A stretch of DNA of 64,000 nt from Paraflavitalea soli (GCF_003555545.1 NZ_CP032157.1:5522546-5586545); one strand, 5' to 3'; counted from the first letter of the stretch, positions 41,994 through 49,964 are shown. The notes: generated from the letters alone by a model not told the origin. Numbers and translations are program-made.

Positions 41994-42110
41994 TGGGACG
42001 AACGACCAATGTCCTGGGACGAACAGACTTTTTTCCTCCAAAACATGTGGCAGGTAGGGACGCAGGGAGAAAACACCTGGGACGAACGGCATATGCCTTG
42101 GGACGGACTA
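41994..42110. repeat. 21-bp-period repeat (TGGGACGAAC type)
   Basis: TGGGACGAAC occurs at 41994, 42015 and 42078 and as TGGGACGGAC at 42099: the steps are 21, 63 (three times 21) and 21 bp. A weaker copy AGGGACGCAG is at 42056 and TGGGTCGGC at 41972. On the minus strand one frame gives SSQDIGRSSQD-like heptapeptides. No gene is recognised. Confidence 0.8.
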
Positions 42111-42134
42111 CACATTTTTCATCCTTTCTTCTCT

Positions 42135-42244
42135 TTGCTTCCCCGGATCCTCCTCAATGCCTCCTCTTTGGCTCCTCGGACCCCGAGGAAGCAATGAGGA
42201 ACCAAAGAGGAGGATGTTCGAATCTATCGAGTCACCATTGAGGA
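42135..42244. repeat. Nested inverted repeats
   Basis: Perfect pairs: CCTCCTCTTTGG (42160-42171) with its complement (42202-42213); TCCTCGG (42173-42179) with CCGAGGA (42183-42189); TTGCTTCC (42135-42142) with GGAAGCAA (42187-42194); TCCTCAATG (42151-42159) with CATTGAGGA (42236-42244). Several exclude each other. The region may be a mobile-element end or a structured RNA. Confidence 0.7.
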
Positions 42245-42339
42245 CAATCCCCAAAGAAGCCGGATTAAAGGCATGCCCCGTCGGACAAGTAGCCAAGCCC
42301 CTAATATCCGTCTTCCGCCTTGGTGAGGGGTAAGCACAC

Positions 42340-42370
42340 AAAAAAAGCTCCGGCATATAGGCCGGAGCTT
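42340..42370 (-). terminator. Strong minus-strand terminator
   Basis: Perfect 10-bp stem AAGCTCCGGC/GCCGGAGCTT (42345-42354 with 42361-42370, loop ATATAG), followed on the minus strand by seven T. Confidence 0.85.
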
Positions 42371-42551
42371 GCGTCACAGTTAGCATTGGTTATTGATAGC
42401 CGGGAAACGTAGCAGGTATAACAACCCGGCGCAGTTAGATATGGTGACCAGAGCAGGCTCACAAAAGCCTGAAGGCCGGAAAAAAAACTTCTTTCTATAA
42501 ATTTTGGAGGTAGGCGCCCATAGTGAACCAGGCGCAGCACGACAAGAAGAC
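42371..42551 (-). ncRNA. Candidate small RNA between two terminators
   Basis: This stretch lies between the terminator of the YugP gene (42552-42582) and the next minus-strand terminator. It has internal stems on the minus strand, such as CAGGCT-TTTGTG-AGCCTG and CCGGG...CCCGG, with a competing GGTTGTT/AATAACC pairing. No convincing protein is encoded, and no promoter could be assigned. It might equally be a read-through extension of the YugP transcript. Confidence 0.3.
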
Positions 42552-42582
42552 AAAAAAGCTGTGCGGGATGCTGCACAGCTTT
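42552..42582 (-). terminator. Terminator of the YugP-type gene
   Basis: Perfect 10-bp stem AAAGCTGTGC/GCACAGCTTT (42555-42564 with 42573-42582), running into six T on the minus strand. Located 38 bp past the stop at 42620. Confidence 0.88.
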
Positions 42583-42619
42583 CAGTCAAATTGAGAAATG
42601 TTTCGGAAATAATTTCAGC

Positions 42620-43312
42620 CTAGTTCCGCTGGCGGTTCCCCCCCAGGAAAATCATGATGTATTGCACCAGCGTAGCAATAGAAGCCAGGGCCGCCACCAC
42701 ATAGGTAAGGGCCGCCCATTTCAGGGCATCTTTGGCCTGGGGATATTCCACCCGATTGGTGACATTGGTACGGTTCAACCAGGCCAACGCCCGGTTACTG
42801 GCATCGAACTCTACCGGCAGGGTAATAATAGAGAACAAAGTGGTCAGGCCAAACAGGATAATTCCCCCCAGCAACAAGGCAGGAAATGCATTGATCAGCA
42901 GCACCCCGGCCAGCAGGATCCACTGCACAATACCAGAGCTAAACTGGACAACCGGAACCAATCGGCTACGCAATGTAAGCCATTGATAGGCAGTAGCATG
43001 CTGTACAGCATGACCGCATTCGTGGGCTGCTACCGCGGCGGCGGCAATGGAGACCCCATTGTATACATCCGGACTAAGATTTACTGTCTTGGTAGCTGGG
43101 TTGTAGTGGTCGCTCAAAAAGCCGTCAACCGATACTACTTTCACGTCATATATGCCGTTATCCCGGAGCATTTTCTGGGCCACCTGACCGCCCGTTAAAC
43201 CGGCGGAAAGAGGCACCCGGCTATACGCCGTAAACTTGCTTTTCAGGACCCCCGAAACCAGCATACTGATGCCTAAAAAAATCAACGAAACGATCAGAAT
43301 TGATGGTGTCAT
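42620..43312 (-). CDS. YugP-type membrane zinc metallopeptidase
   Basis: A 230-residue protein with an N-terminal membrane segment (about 3-23), the zinc motif HECGHAVQH with His97, Glu98 and His101, and two or three further membrane segments (IVQWILLAGVLLINAFPALLLGGIILFGLTTLFSIITLPVEFDAS and the C-terminal LTYVVAALASIATLVQYIMIFL). The arrangement LTGGQVAQKMLRDNGI...HYNPATKTVNLSPDVY is characteristic of the YugP family. Substrates are unknown. It is divergent from radA. Confidence 0.9.
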   Translation of the reverse strand: MTPSILIVSLIFLGISMLVSGVLKSKFTAYSRVPLSAGLTGGQVAQKMLRDNGIYDVKVVSVDGFLSDHYNPATKTVNLSPDVYNGVSIAAAAVAAHECGHAVQHATAYQWLTLRSRLVPVVQFSSGIVQWILLAGVLLINAFPALLLGGIILFGLTTLFSIITLPVEFDASNRALAWLNRTNVTNRVEYPQAKDALKWAALTYVVAALASIATLVQYIMIFLGGNRQRN

Positions 43313-43588
43313 TTTTTGCGCTATTTTATATTATATAACATCTATACATCAAAACAGTTACCACCATTTTTAGGGTGTTTTTTTGTCTGATCCGGTGCGC
43401 AAAAAAGGGGCATTTTGTCACCGCGAAAGTTGATAAAAGACAATAGCTGACATTTTATCACAAAGACTTACCCATAAATACTAATATGTTTACTAAATAT
43501 TAATTATCAATGACTTATAGGCATTTAAAACATCGCTCGCGTATACCTGAAAACGGGGTTAAAATTTATTCACAACCTCAAAAAATAA

Positions 43589-43679
43589 TTTTGTTATGTG
43601 GCGCTTATTTGTAATTTAGTGCAAGAATTTAATGGGTTAGTAAGTAAGGGGTCAACAGCAATGTTGGCCCTTTTACTTT
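43589..43679 (+). ncRNA. Candidate short transcript: promoter-like sequence and GNRA-loop terminator
   Basis: TTTTG (43589-43593), 18 bp and TAATTTAG (43612-43619) resemble a Bacteroidota promoter. About 30 bp later is a 9-bp stem GGGTCAACA/TGTTGGCCC closed by GCAA (43649-43670) and followed by TTTTACTTT. Together they would give an RNA of about 55 nt. The remainder of 43313-43932 has no gene. It may instead be an attenuated leader upstream of radA. Confidence 0.35.
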
Positions 43680-43920
43680 AAAAGAAATCCCCCCGCTGAT
43701 CACTACTTTTTCCCTTTTTTTCCCACCACTTTTTTTTATAAAAAAAGTATTCATCACAGATCTTCTTTCGTCACTTTTTTCAACAGTTTTTTTTGATAAA
43801 CAAGGTCAAAAAAATATCGCTTTTGGAACCGCTTCATAAAAATTTATCCGTGCATCTTTTTATGTGATGATTTTAAGTCGGTCTGTTTGATTTCTGTTAA
43901 CCCAATTCTTTTTATACCAC

Positions 43921-43928
43921 TAACTTTA
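43921..43928 (+). promoter_or_regulatory. -7 box abutting the radA start
   Basis: TAACTTTA followed by TCGC and then the ATG at 43933. If it acts as the -7 element, transcription starts at or next to the start codon, i.e. a leaderless message. Confidence 0.4.
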
Positions 43929-43932
43929 TCGC

Positions 43933-45306
43933 ATGAGTAAAGTGAAATCAGCATTCTTTTGTAGCAACTGTGGATATGAAAGCGCTAAATGGCTCGGCAA
44001 ATGTCCTTCATGTGGTTCCTGGAATACTTTTGTGCAGGAAGTCATACATAAAGAGACTTCCCAAAAAGAGAATAACTGGAAAAACTTTCACGAAGACAAA
44101 AAAGAGATCAAAACAATTGCACTGCATGCAGTAACAACACCCGAACAAAGACGCATCATCACACCCGATGCAGAATTGAACAGGGTGCTGGGTGGAGGTA
44201 TCGTTCCCGGGAGCATCACTTTGATAGCCGGCGAACCCGGCATTGGTAAATCAACCTTGTTCTTACAGATCGGATTGTTATTAAAAGACATTACCATCCT
44301 ATACATCAGCGGCGAAGAGAGTGACCAGCAGATCAAAATGCGGGCAGACCGTTTAAAAATACAGAACGATCAGTTTTACCTGCTCACAGAAACATCTACA
44401 CAAACCATTTTCCAGGAAATTAAAAAGCTTCGGCCACAACTCGTTATTGTTGACTCTATTCAAACCATTCAATCACCTTACATAGATTCATCACCGGGCA
44501 GCATTTCCCAGATACGTGAATCAGCCTCAGAGTTTCAACGCTTTGCCAAAGAAACCAACATACCTGTATTCCTCATTGGTCATATCACCAAAGACGGCGC
44601 CATAGCGGGTCCCAAGATATTGGAGCATATGGTAGATACCGTATTACAGTTTGAAGGAGACCGCCACTATGCATACCGCATCCTACGTACTATTAAGAAC
44701 CGTTTCGGCGGAACAGCAGAGCTCGGCATTTATGAAATGTCGGGCGATGGCATGCGCGGCGTTAACAATCCCAGCGAAATACTCATTACACAAAAAGAGG
44801 ACCGGCTCAGCGGCATTGCTATTGCCGCCACTATTGAAGGCATGCGTCCCTTACTCATAGAAGTACAGGCACTGGTCACCCAATCTGTTTATGGAACACC
44901 CCAGCGCACCGTATCCGGTTTCGATCTCCGCCGCATGCAACTGCTGCTGGCTGTATTGGAAAAGCGCGGAGGCTTTCATTTTGGGGTCAAAGATGTATTT
45001 CTCAACATTGCCGGTGGTCTTAAGGTAGAAGATCCCTCCATTGATCTCGCTGTCCTCTGCGCCCTGTTAAGCTCTTATGAAGATGTGCCCCTCCCCGATC
45101 TTACCTGTTTTGCCGGAGAGGTAGGATTAAGCGGTGAGATCAGAGCTGTTCATCGTATTGAACAACGCATTGCCGAAGCTGAGAAACTGGGATTTGAAAA
45201 GATCCTCGTATCACGTTACAATCAGAAAGGCCTTAACCTGCAGAAATTCAATATCGAAGTGATCAGCATGGGAAGAGTAGATGAAGTATACCAATACCTG
45301 TTTTAA
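43933..45306 (+). CDS. radA: DNA repair protein RadA
   Basis: A 457-residue DnaB-like helicase that drives branch migration in recombination. It has the N-terminal zinc finger (Cys10, Cys13, Cys24, Cys27), the Walker A motif GEPGIGKST at 100-108, the RadA-specific KNRFG motif (TIKNRFGGTAELG) and a Lon-protease-like C-terminal domain (GGFHFGVKDVFLNIAGGLKVEDPSIDLAVLCALLSS). All are intact and the length is typical (E. coli 460). Confidence 0.97.
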   Translation: MSKVKSAFFCSNCGYESAKWLGKCPSCGSWNTFVQEVIHKETSQKENNWKNFHEDKKEIKTIALHAVTTPEQRRIITPDAELNRVLGGGIVPGSITLIAGEPGIGKSTLFLQIGLLLKDITILYISGEESDQQIKMRADRLKIQNDQFYLLTETSTQTIFQEIKKLRPQLVIVDSIQTIQSPYIDSSPGSISQIRESASEFQRFAKETNIPVFLIGHITKDGAIAGPKILEHMVDTVLQFEGDRHYAYRILRTIKNRFGGTAELGIYEMSGDGMRGVNNPSEILITQKEDRLSGIAIAATIEGMRPLLIEVQALVTQSVYGTPQRTVSGFDLRRMQLLLAVLEKRGGFHFGVKDVFLNIAGGLKVEDPSIDLAVLCALLSSYEDVPLPDLTCFAGEVGLSGEIRAVHRIEQRIAEAEKLGFEKILVSRYNQKGLNLQKFNIEVISMGRVDEVYQYLF

Positions 45307-45419
45307 AGCAGAGAACTACAAGTAACGGACTTCGCGCAAAACCATTTCACCTGTTTTACCGTAGGTTAATTACGGTCATTGCCAAAAGCGCATTGCCCGA
45401 AGCCCGTAGCTTGTATTCT

Positions 45420-46118
45420 ATGAACATAACCGAAACTGCCAGATCGCTTTTCCACCTGTTTTTTCCCCACTGCTGCGCCGGTTGTGGCAGCGATGTTATC
45501 AGTAATGAGCAGCTACTTTGCCTGTCCTGCATAAACCGGTTACCGCTGACCAATTTTCACCTGTATGCCGATAACCCGGTGCAGCATATATTCCGGGGCA
45601 GGCTGCCCCTGGTCAACGCTACCAGCTATTTATACTTTACCAAGGATTCCCTCCTTCAGCACCTCATGCACCAGCTTAAATACAACAACAGAAAAGATAT
45701 AGGGGCCTGGTTTGGCAAGCGCATCGGGGAAGTCCTCACCGCTTCCAACCGCTTTACCATGCCCGATGCCCTCCTGCCGGTTCCGCTTTTTGCCACCCGC
45801 GAAAGAAAAAGAGGCTACAACCAGGCCGAGGTATTATGTACCGGCATGGCAGCGATCATGGGAATACCCGTGTTGAAAGATGTTATTGTCCGTTCTGTCT
45901 TTACGGAATCACAAACGCGCAGGAACAGGATCGAGCGATGGCAGAATATGGAAGGTAAGTTCTCTGTGAAGGATGCAGCAGCTATTGAAGGCAGGCACTT
46001 GCTGCTGGTGGATGATATGATCACTACCGGCGCCACCCTGGAAGCCTGCGGGCAGGCATTACTGGCAGCAGCCAATGTGAGGCTGAGCGTGGCTACCATG
46101 GGAATCGCCTCCCGGTGA
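45420..46118 (+). CDS. ComF-family phosphoribosyltransferase-like protein
   Basis: Start taken at the ATG 45420 (MNITETARS), giving 232 residues; a TTG at 45393 is possible but less likely. The N-terminal zinc-binding CCAGCGSDVISNEQLLCLSC is followed by the PRTase fold with PRPP-binding loop LLLVDDMITTGATLEACGQAL. ComF proteins assist DNA uptake in competent bacteria; with comEC at 24 kb the organism may be transformable. It follows radA by 114 bp. Confidence 0.9.
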   Translation: MNITETARSLFHLFFPHCCAGCGSDVISNEQLLCLSCINRLPLTNFHLYADNPVQHIFRGRLPLVNATSYLYFTKDSLLQHLMHQLKYNNRKDIGAWFGKRIGEVLTASNRFTMPDALLPVPLFATRERKRGYNQAEVLCTGMAAIMGIPVLKDVIVRSVFTESQTRRNRIERWQNMEGKFSVKDAAAIEGRHLLLVDDMITTGATLEACGQALLAAANVRLSVATMGIASR

Positions 46119-46161
46119 GCAGGAACAATTAATGGCCGGCTTATACGTTTATAGACTAGCC

Positions 46162-46196
46162 AATTCGTCACTTCGGATTTCGTATTCTCAAACTTC
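46162..46196. repeat. Weak heptamer-period sequence (NNNTTCG type)
   Basis: Units AATTCGT, CACTTCG, GATTTCG, TATTCTC, AAACTTC. The fit is looser than in the other heptamer repeats. It lies just upstream of the gene at 46216. Confidence 0.4.
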
Positions 46197-46215
46197 AGGT
46201 TTACTTTAGCAATTC

Positions 46216-47610
46216 ATGAAGCAAGTACTGGTATTCATATTGATCGTTGCCGCAATGGCTACCGCCTGCAAAAAGGACTCTTTTATTACCGGTACTGCCA
46301 ATCTTAGTACTTCGGCTGATACCCTTCATTTTGATACCGTATTTACAACCCTGGGATCAGTAACCCATTATTTCCGCATCTTTAACGACAACAACCAAAA
46401 GCTAAAGCTCCACAATGTATCTCTGGCAGGGGGCGCATCCTCCGTATTTAAGATCAATGTAGATGGCACTCCCGGACCGGTTGTGAACGACATCGACATC
46501 GAAGCCAACGACAGCCTCTATGTTTTTGTATCGGTAAAAATAAACCCCACCGCACAAGACCTTCCCTTTGTAATAAGGGACAGTATCCATATCCAATTCA
46601 ATAACCAGGAAAAATGGGTACAACTGGAAGCCTGGGGACAAAATGCCCACTTCCTCCGTTCAACACTCATTGATGTCAACGAAACCTGGACTAACGACAA
46701 GCCCTATGTCATTTTAGGCGGCCTGCAGGTTGATACCAATACCACCCTTACCATTCAAAAAGGTTGCCGCATCTACCTCCATGCCAATGCCCCCTTTATC
46801 GTCGATGGAACCCTGCTTGTTACCGGTGAGAAATACGACAGTACCAAGGTTACTTTCAGTGGCGACCGGCTCGATGAGCCCTATCGGGATTATCCCGGCG
46901 CCTGGCCAGGTATTTATTTCCGGGGTGTAAGCAAGGACAATTACCTACAGTTTGCCGTCATTAAAAATGCCTATCAGGGTATTGTAGCCATTGGCCCATC
47001 GATCAATGCCAATCCCAAAGTTATCTTAAGCGAATCGATCATCGACAACTGCTATGATGCGGGTATACAATCTATGCAATCCGATATCAGGGCGCAGAAT
47101 TGTCTCATCAGCAATTGCGGCAAGAACATGGTGCTTGCTTTAGGAGGTAACTATGATTTTAACCATTGTACTTCTGTAGCTTATTCCAATACCTTTATCC
47201 AACACAAGGAACCTGTTTTACTGGTAACCGATTTTATCCGGGATGGCAATACCGTATTAACGGCTGGTCTTACGGCCAACTTCCGCAACTGTATTTTCTG
47301 GGCCGATAACAGCATCGTGGACAATGAAGTAGTAAGCAATAAACAGGGCACCGGCTCCTTCAACCTGAGCTTTCAGAACTGCTTATGGAAAGCAAAAAGC
47401 AATCCCGGTAATGCAACAGCCAATAATGTAATAGCCAACCAGGCACCGCTTTTCGACAGCGTAGATACCCAGAAAAGATGGTACAATTTCCGGCTGAAGG
47501 ACGAATCGCCCGCCATCAATAAAGGAAGCGCCACGGCACTGAGCATTGACCTGGATGGAAATCCCCGCCCCATTGGCCTTCCCGACCTTGGATGTTACGA
47601 AAAACAGTAA
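46216..47610 (+). CDS. Lipoprotein with right-handed beta-helix domain
   Basis: A 464-residue lipoprotein (Cys18 in MATACKKDS). Residues about 25-145 form a beta-sandwich-like part (LHFDTVFTTLGSVTHYFRIFNDNNQKLKLHNVSL), and about 150-420 have the repeating short-strand pattern of a parallel beta-helix (IVAIGPSINANPKVILSESIIDNCYDAGIQSMQSDIRAQNCLISNCGKN). The end, SPAINKGSATALSIDLDGNPRPIGLPDLGCYE, is the choice-of-anchor-Q-type motif. Such proteins are often surface polysaccharide-binding or lyase-like; no catalytic residues can be identified. A TACTTTAG box at 46202-46209 may be its -7 element, 6 bp before the ATG. Confidence 0.85.
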   Translation: MKQVLVFILIVAAMATACKKDSFITGTANLSTSADTLHFDTVFTTLGSVTHYFRIFNDNNQKLKLHNVSLAGGASSVFKINVDGTPGPVVNDIDIEANDSLYVFVSVKINPTAQDLPFVIRDSIHIQFNNQEKWVQLEAWGQNAHFLRSTLIDVNETWTNDKPYVILGGLQVDTNTTLTIQKGCRIYLHANAPFIVDGTLLVTGEKYDSTKVTFSGDRLDEPYRDYPGAWPGIYFRGVSKDNYLQFAVIKNAYQGIVAIGPSINANPKVILSESIIDNCYDAGIQSMQSDIRAQNCLISNCGKNMVLALGGNYDFNHCTSVAYSNTFIQHKEPVLLVTDFIRDGNTVLTAGLTANFRNCIFWADNSIVDNEVVSNKQGTGSFNLSFQNCLWKAKSNPGNATANNVIANQAPLFDSVDTQKRWYNFRLKDESPAINKGSATALSIDLDGNPRPIGLPDLGCYEKQ

Positions 47611-47728
47611 TATGCCTCCTTTTGGTTAATTAATCGTTATCTCCCTTTGCCACCTATAAATTTTTCCGGGCGAGCAACCAATTAAGCACCATCTTTGTAT
47701 TAGTTATTATCATTAAAAACTTACATCT

Positions 47729-48244
47729 ATGATACGCCTGTTACTAGGTTCCCTGTTGCTGATTGCAGCCACCTCTATTTATGATTTTAAGGTCCCTTCC
47801 CTGGAAGGTAAAGACCCTATCAACTTTGCTAAATACAAAGGCAAGAAAATACTGATCGTAAATACTGCCTCCAAATGCGGCCTTACACCACAGTATACCG
47901 AATTGCAACAACTGTATGATAAGTACAAGGATAAACTGGTGATCGTAGGATTCCCTGCCAACAACTTTGCCAACCAGGAGCCAGGTACCGCTGCTGATAT
48001 CGAAGAAGTTTGCCGTAAGAACTATGGCGTTACTTTCCCTATGGCAGAAAAAGTATCTGTAAAAGGCGAAGACATCCATCCTTTGTTCAAATACCTCACC
48101 GAAGAAGCTAAAAAACTGGGTGTGGAAGATCCCATCAAATGGAACTTTACAAAATTCCTGCTGGACGAAAAAGGCAAATTGATCGCTGTGATCCCCAGCA
48201 AGACAAAACCCATGAGTGAGGAAGTTACCAAATACCTGAATTAA
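47729..48244 (+). CDS. Glutathione-peroxidase-family thiol peroxidase
   Basis: A 171-residue enzyme with the peroxidatic Cys50 in VNTASKCGLTPQY (Cys in place of selenocysteine), the FPANNFANQEPGT motif with the catalytic Gln, and WNFTKFLLDEKG with Trp and Asn of the tetrad. Bacterial Cys forms usually use thioredoxin. An N-terminal hydrophobic stretch (MIRLLLGSLLLIAATSIYDF) suggests export to the periplasm. A hairpin terminator follows at 48280. Confidence 0.93.
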   Translation: MIRLLLGSLLLIAATSIYDFKVPSLEGKDPINFAKYKGKKILIVNTASKCGLTPQYTELQQLYDKYKDKLVIVGFPANNFANQEPGTAADIEEVCRKNYGVTFPMAEKVSVKGEDIHPLFKYLTEEAKKLGVEDPIKWNFTKFLLDEKGKLIAVIPSKTKPMSEEVTKYLN

Positions 48245-48279
48245 GAAAGATTATACATAGTAACATCATTCATACAAGG

Positions 48280-48308
48280 AATGGCGGGTATTTACCCGCC
48301 ATTTGCTT
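48280..48308 (+). terminator. Hairpin after the glutathione peroxidase gene
   Basis: Perfect 10-bp stem AATGGCGGGT/ACCCGCCATT with loop ATTT, followed by TGCTTTGG; a weak T tail. Confidence 0.6.
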
Positions 48309-48464
48309 TGGTACCCAATCCTTTTCGTCAACATCGAAAGGATCAGACCAAAAATCGGATGAAATCTGCCACTCGCCGAATAGATTTAACGTTGTCCTGA
48401 CAATTAAACAACTTTATAGCAGCAACAATCCAATACCGCTGAAAGTACCAGTCCGGTATAACTA

Positions 48465-48671
48465 ATGAAACCAATCAGATCCAATCCCTGGGAAGAACAG
48501 CAAATATCCACAGCGGAAAACCACCCCTGAATCCAAGTATCCGTTGAACGAGACCTATCCTGGAGCGAAGACCCTCAAGACCTTTTAGCTCAAACACATT
48601 ATGATAGTAGTCCGGGATATCCTGTATTAAGACCTCTGTTGAAGTCGTTTTCCCCTTGGGAAGATTTTTAA
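48465..48671 (+). pseudogene. 68-codon frame interrupted by TGA, with Pro-Trp motifs
   Basis: From ATG 48465 the frame reads MKPIRSNPWEEQQISTAENHP, then TGA (48528-48530), then IQVSVERDLSWSEDPQDLLA... to a final KSFSPWEDF and TAA at 48669-48671. NPWEE, LSWSED and SPWED are similar acidic-tryptophan motifs, and the TGA falls exactly after HP where a Trp codon (TGG) would restore a further Pro-Trp. A sigma70-like TTGTCC-N17-TATAGC lies at 48392-48420, a leader hairpin ATACCG/CGGTAT at 48433-48459, and the stop codon overlaps a strong terminator. This looks like a real small gene broken by a nonsense change, or read through. No family is recognised and the frame is too short for most callers. 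Confidence 0.5.
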
Positions 48672-48705
48672 ACCGCTCGCTACCCTGCGAGCGGTTTATT
48701 TTTTA
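48670..48705 (+). terminator. Strong terminator of the small interrupted frame
   Basis: Perfect 11-bp stem AAACCGCTCGC/GCGAGCGGTTT (48670-48680 with 48687-48697), followed by ATTTTTTA. It overlaps the stop codon at 48669-48671 and precedes holB. Confidence 0.9.
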
Positions 48706-48709
48706 CGCC

Positions 48710-48717
48710 TATCTTCG
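48710..48717 (+). promoter_or_regulatory. -7 box abutting the holB start
   Basis: TATCTTCG (TAnnTTCG form) followed by CCGC and ATG 48722; consistent with a leaderless or nearly leaderless holB message. No TTG was found at the -33 distance. Confidence 0.4.
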
Positions 48718-48721
48718 CCGC

Positions 48722-49945
48722 ATGTCTTTTAAGGATATTATCGGCCAGCAGGATGCCAAAGAACACCTGGTGGGAATGGTACAGCAAAACCGCCTCAGCC
48801 ATGCTTTACTTTTCCTCGGAAAAGAAGGCAATGGCGCTTTACCCCTCGCCATTGCATTTGCCCAATACATTGTATGTGAAAAAGTAAGCAGGAAAAATAC
48901 CTTGGCCAATAGCAGCGCCTCCCTGTTTGGCGAAGAACCGGAACAGGATGCCTCCAACCCCAATACCGGAACTACCCTCATGGATGCCTGCGGTGTATGT
49001 GCTTCCTGCCAGAAAGCCCAGCAACTCGTTCACCCCGATATCCACTTTTCCTATCCCGTCATTCCCCGTAAATCGGGCGACAAACCCGTAAGCACCGATT
49101 ATATCCAGGAATGGCGGCAGTTTTTATCCGAAACGCCCTATGGCAATGCCTACGACTGGCTCCAGTTTATCGGCGCGGAGAACAAGCAGGGCAATATTAC
49201 TGCCTACGAATGCAATGAGATCATCCGCAAGCTCAACCTCAAAAGCTTCGAAAGCGGCTTTAAAATACTTGTCCTCTGGATGCCGGAGTACCTGGGCAAT
49301 GAGGGCAACAAATTATTGAAGCTCATTGAAGAGCCGCCTGCTGATACCTTATTTATCCTGGTAGCGGAAAATGAATCCCAGATACTGGCTACCATCCTGT
49401 CCAGGACCCAATTGGTAAAGATCCCTGCATTGGCTACCGAAGCCATTACCGAAGCCCTCATTACCAATGCCAAATGCACCCCCGAGCAGGCCAGATCCGT
49501 CGCCTCCATCGCAGCCGGTAATTACCGGGAGGCTCTCCAGCTCATTCGCCATGCCGAAGAAGACTGGCAGTCGCTCCTCCGCGACTGGCTCAACTCCATC
49601 CTCAAAAATGGTCCTGTAGCCCAGGTCAAGTGGATCGACGAGGTAAGCAAGCTGGGCCGGGAAAAGCAAAAACAGTTCCTGCTCTATTTCAACCACCTCC
49701 TGGAGCAGGCCATCCGCCTGCAGGCAATGGGCACGGAAGCCGTCCATCTCCCTGATAATGAGCGTGATTTTGCGCTTCGGCTGAATAAGATCGCCGGATT
49801 TGAACAGCAGGAAGCCATTATTGAGGAGCTGGACAAGGCAGCTTATTACATTGAGCGCAATGCCAATGCAAAAATGCTCTTCCTGGCCCTCACCATCAAA
49901 CTCTACCATATTATAGCCCACAAGCAGGTGGCCCGGCTTATGTAA
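48722..49945 (+). CDS. holB: DNA polymerase III subunit delta'
   Basis: Start at 48722 (MSFKDIIGQQDAKEHLVGMV), 407 residues; a longer reading from 48656 begins before the terminator hairpin and is rejected. It is a clamp-loader AAA+-type subunit: IIGQQ...RLSHALLFLGKEGNG (degenerate P-loop, as delta' does not hydrolyse ATP), a zinc-finger part CGVCASCQKAQQLVHPDIHF, and GNEGNKLLKLIEEPPADTLFILVAENESQILATILSRTQLVKIP with the SRC-like SRT motif. It loads the sliding clamp during replication. Confidence 0.92.
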   Translation: MSFKDIIGQQDAKEHLVGMVQQNRLSHALLFLGKEGNGALPLAIAFAQYIVCEKVSRKNTLANSSASLFGEEPEQDASNPNTGTTLMDACGVCASCQKAQQLVHPDIHFSYPVIPRKSGDKPVSTDYIQEWRQFLSETPYGNAYDWLQFIGAENKQGNITAYECNEIIRKLNLKSFESGFKILVLWMPEYLGNEGNKLLKLIEEPPADTLFILVAENESQILATILSRTQLVKIPALATEAITEALITNAKCTPEQARSVASIAAGNYREALQLIRHAEEDWQSLLRDWLNSILKNGPVAQVKWIDEVSKLGREKQKQFLLYFNHLLEQAIRLQAMGTEAVHLPDNERDFALRLNKIAGFEQQEAIIEELDKAAYYIERNANAKMLFLALTIKLYHIIAHKQVARLM

Positions 49946-49964
49946 TGTTTTACACTTAAAAACC

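Noticed and set aside
41672-42110. CRISPR array
   Set aside because: Units are tandem and without unique spacers, and no cas gene is present.
42210-42232. tRNA-like T-loop GTTCGAATC
   Set aside because: The flanking bases do not form a 5-bp T stem and no acceptor or anticodon arm is found.
41894-42386. Minus-strand frames over the 21-bp repeats
   Set aside because: They start before or cross a strong terminator and gain their length from repeat periodicity in all frames.
48304-48670. tmRNA, RNase P RNA or 6S RNA between gpx and holB
   Set aside because: None of the conserved cores I would expect (tmRNA tRNA-like ends, RNase P core, GGTTC loop) is present; the coding frame explains the region better.
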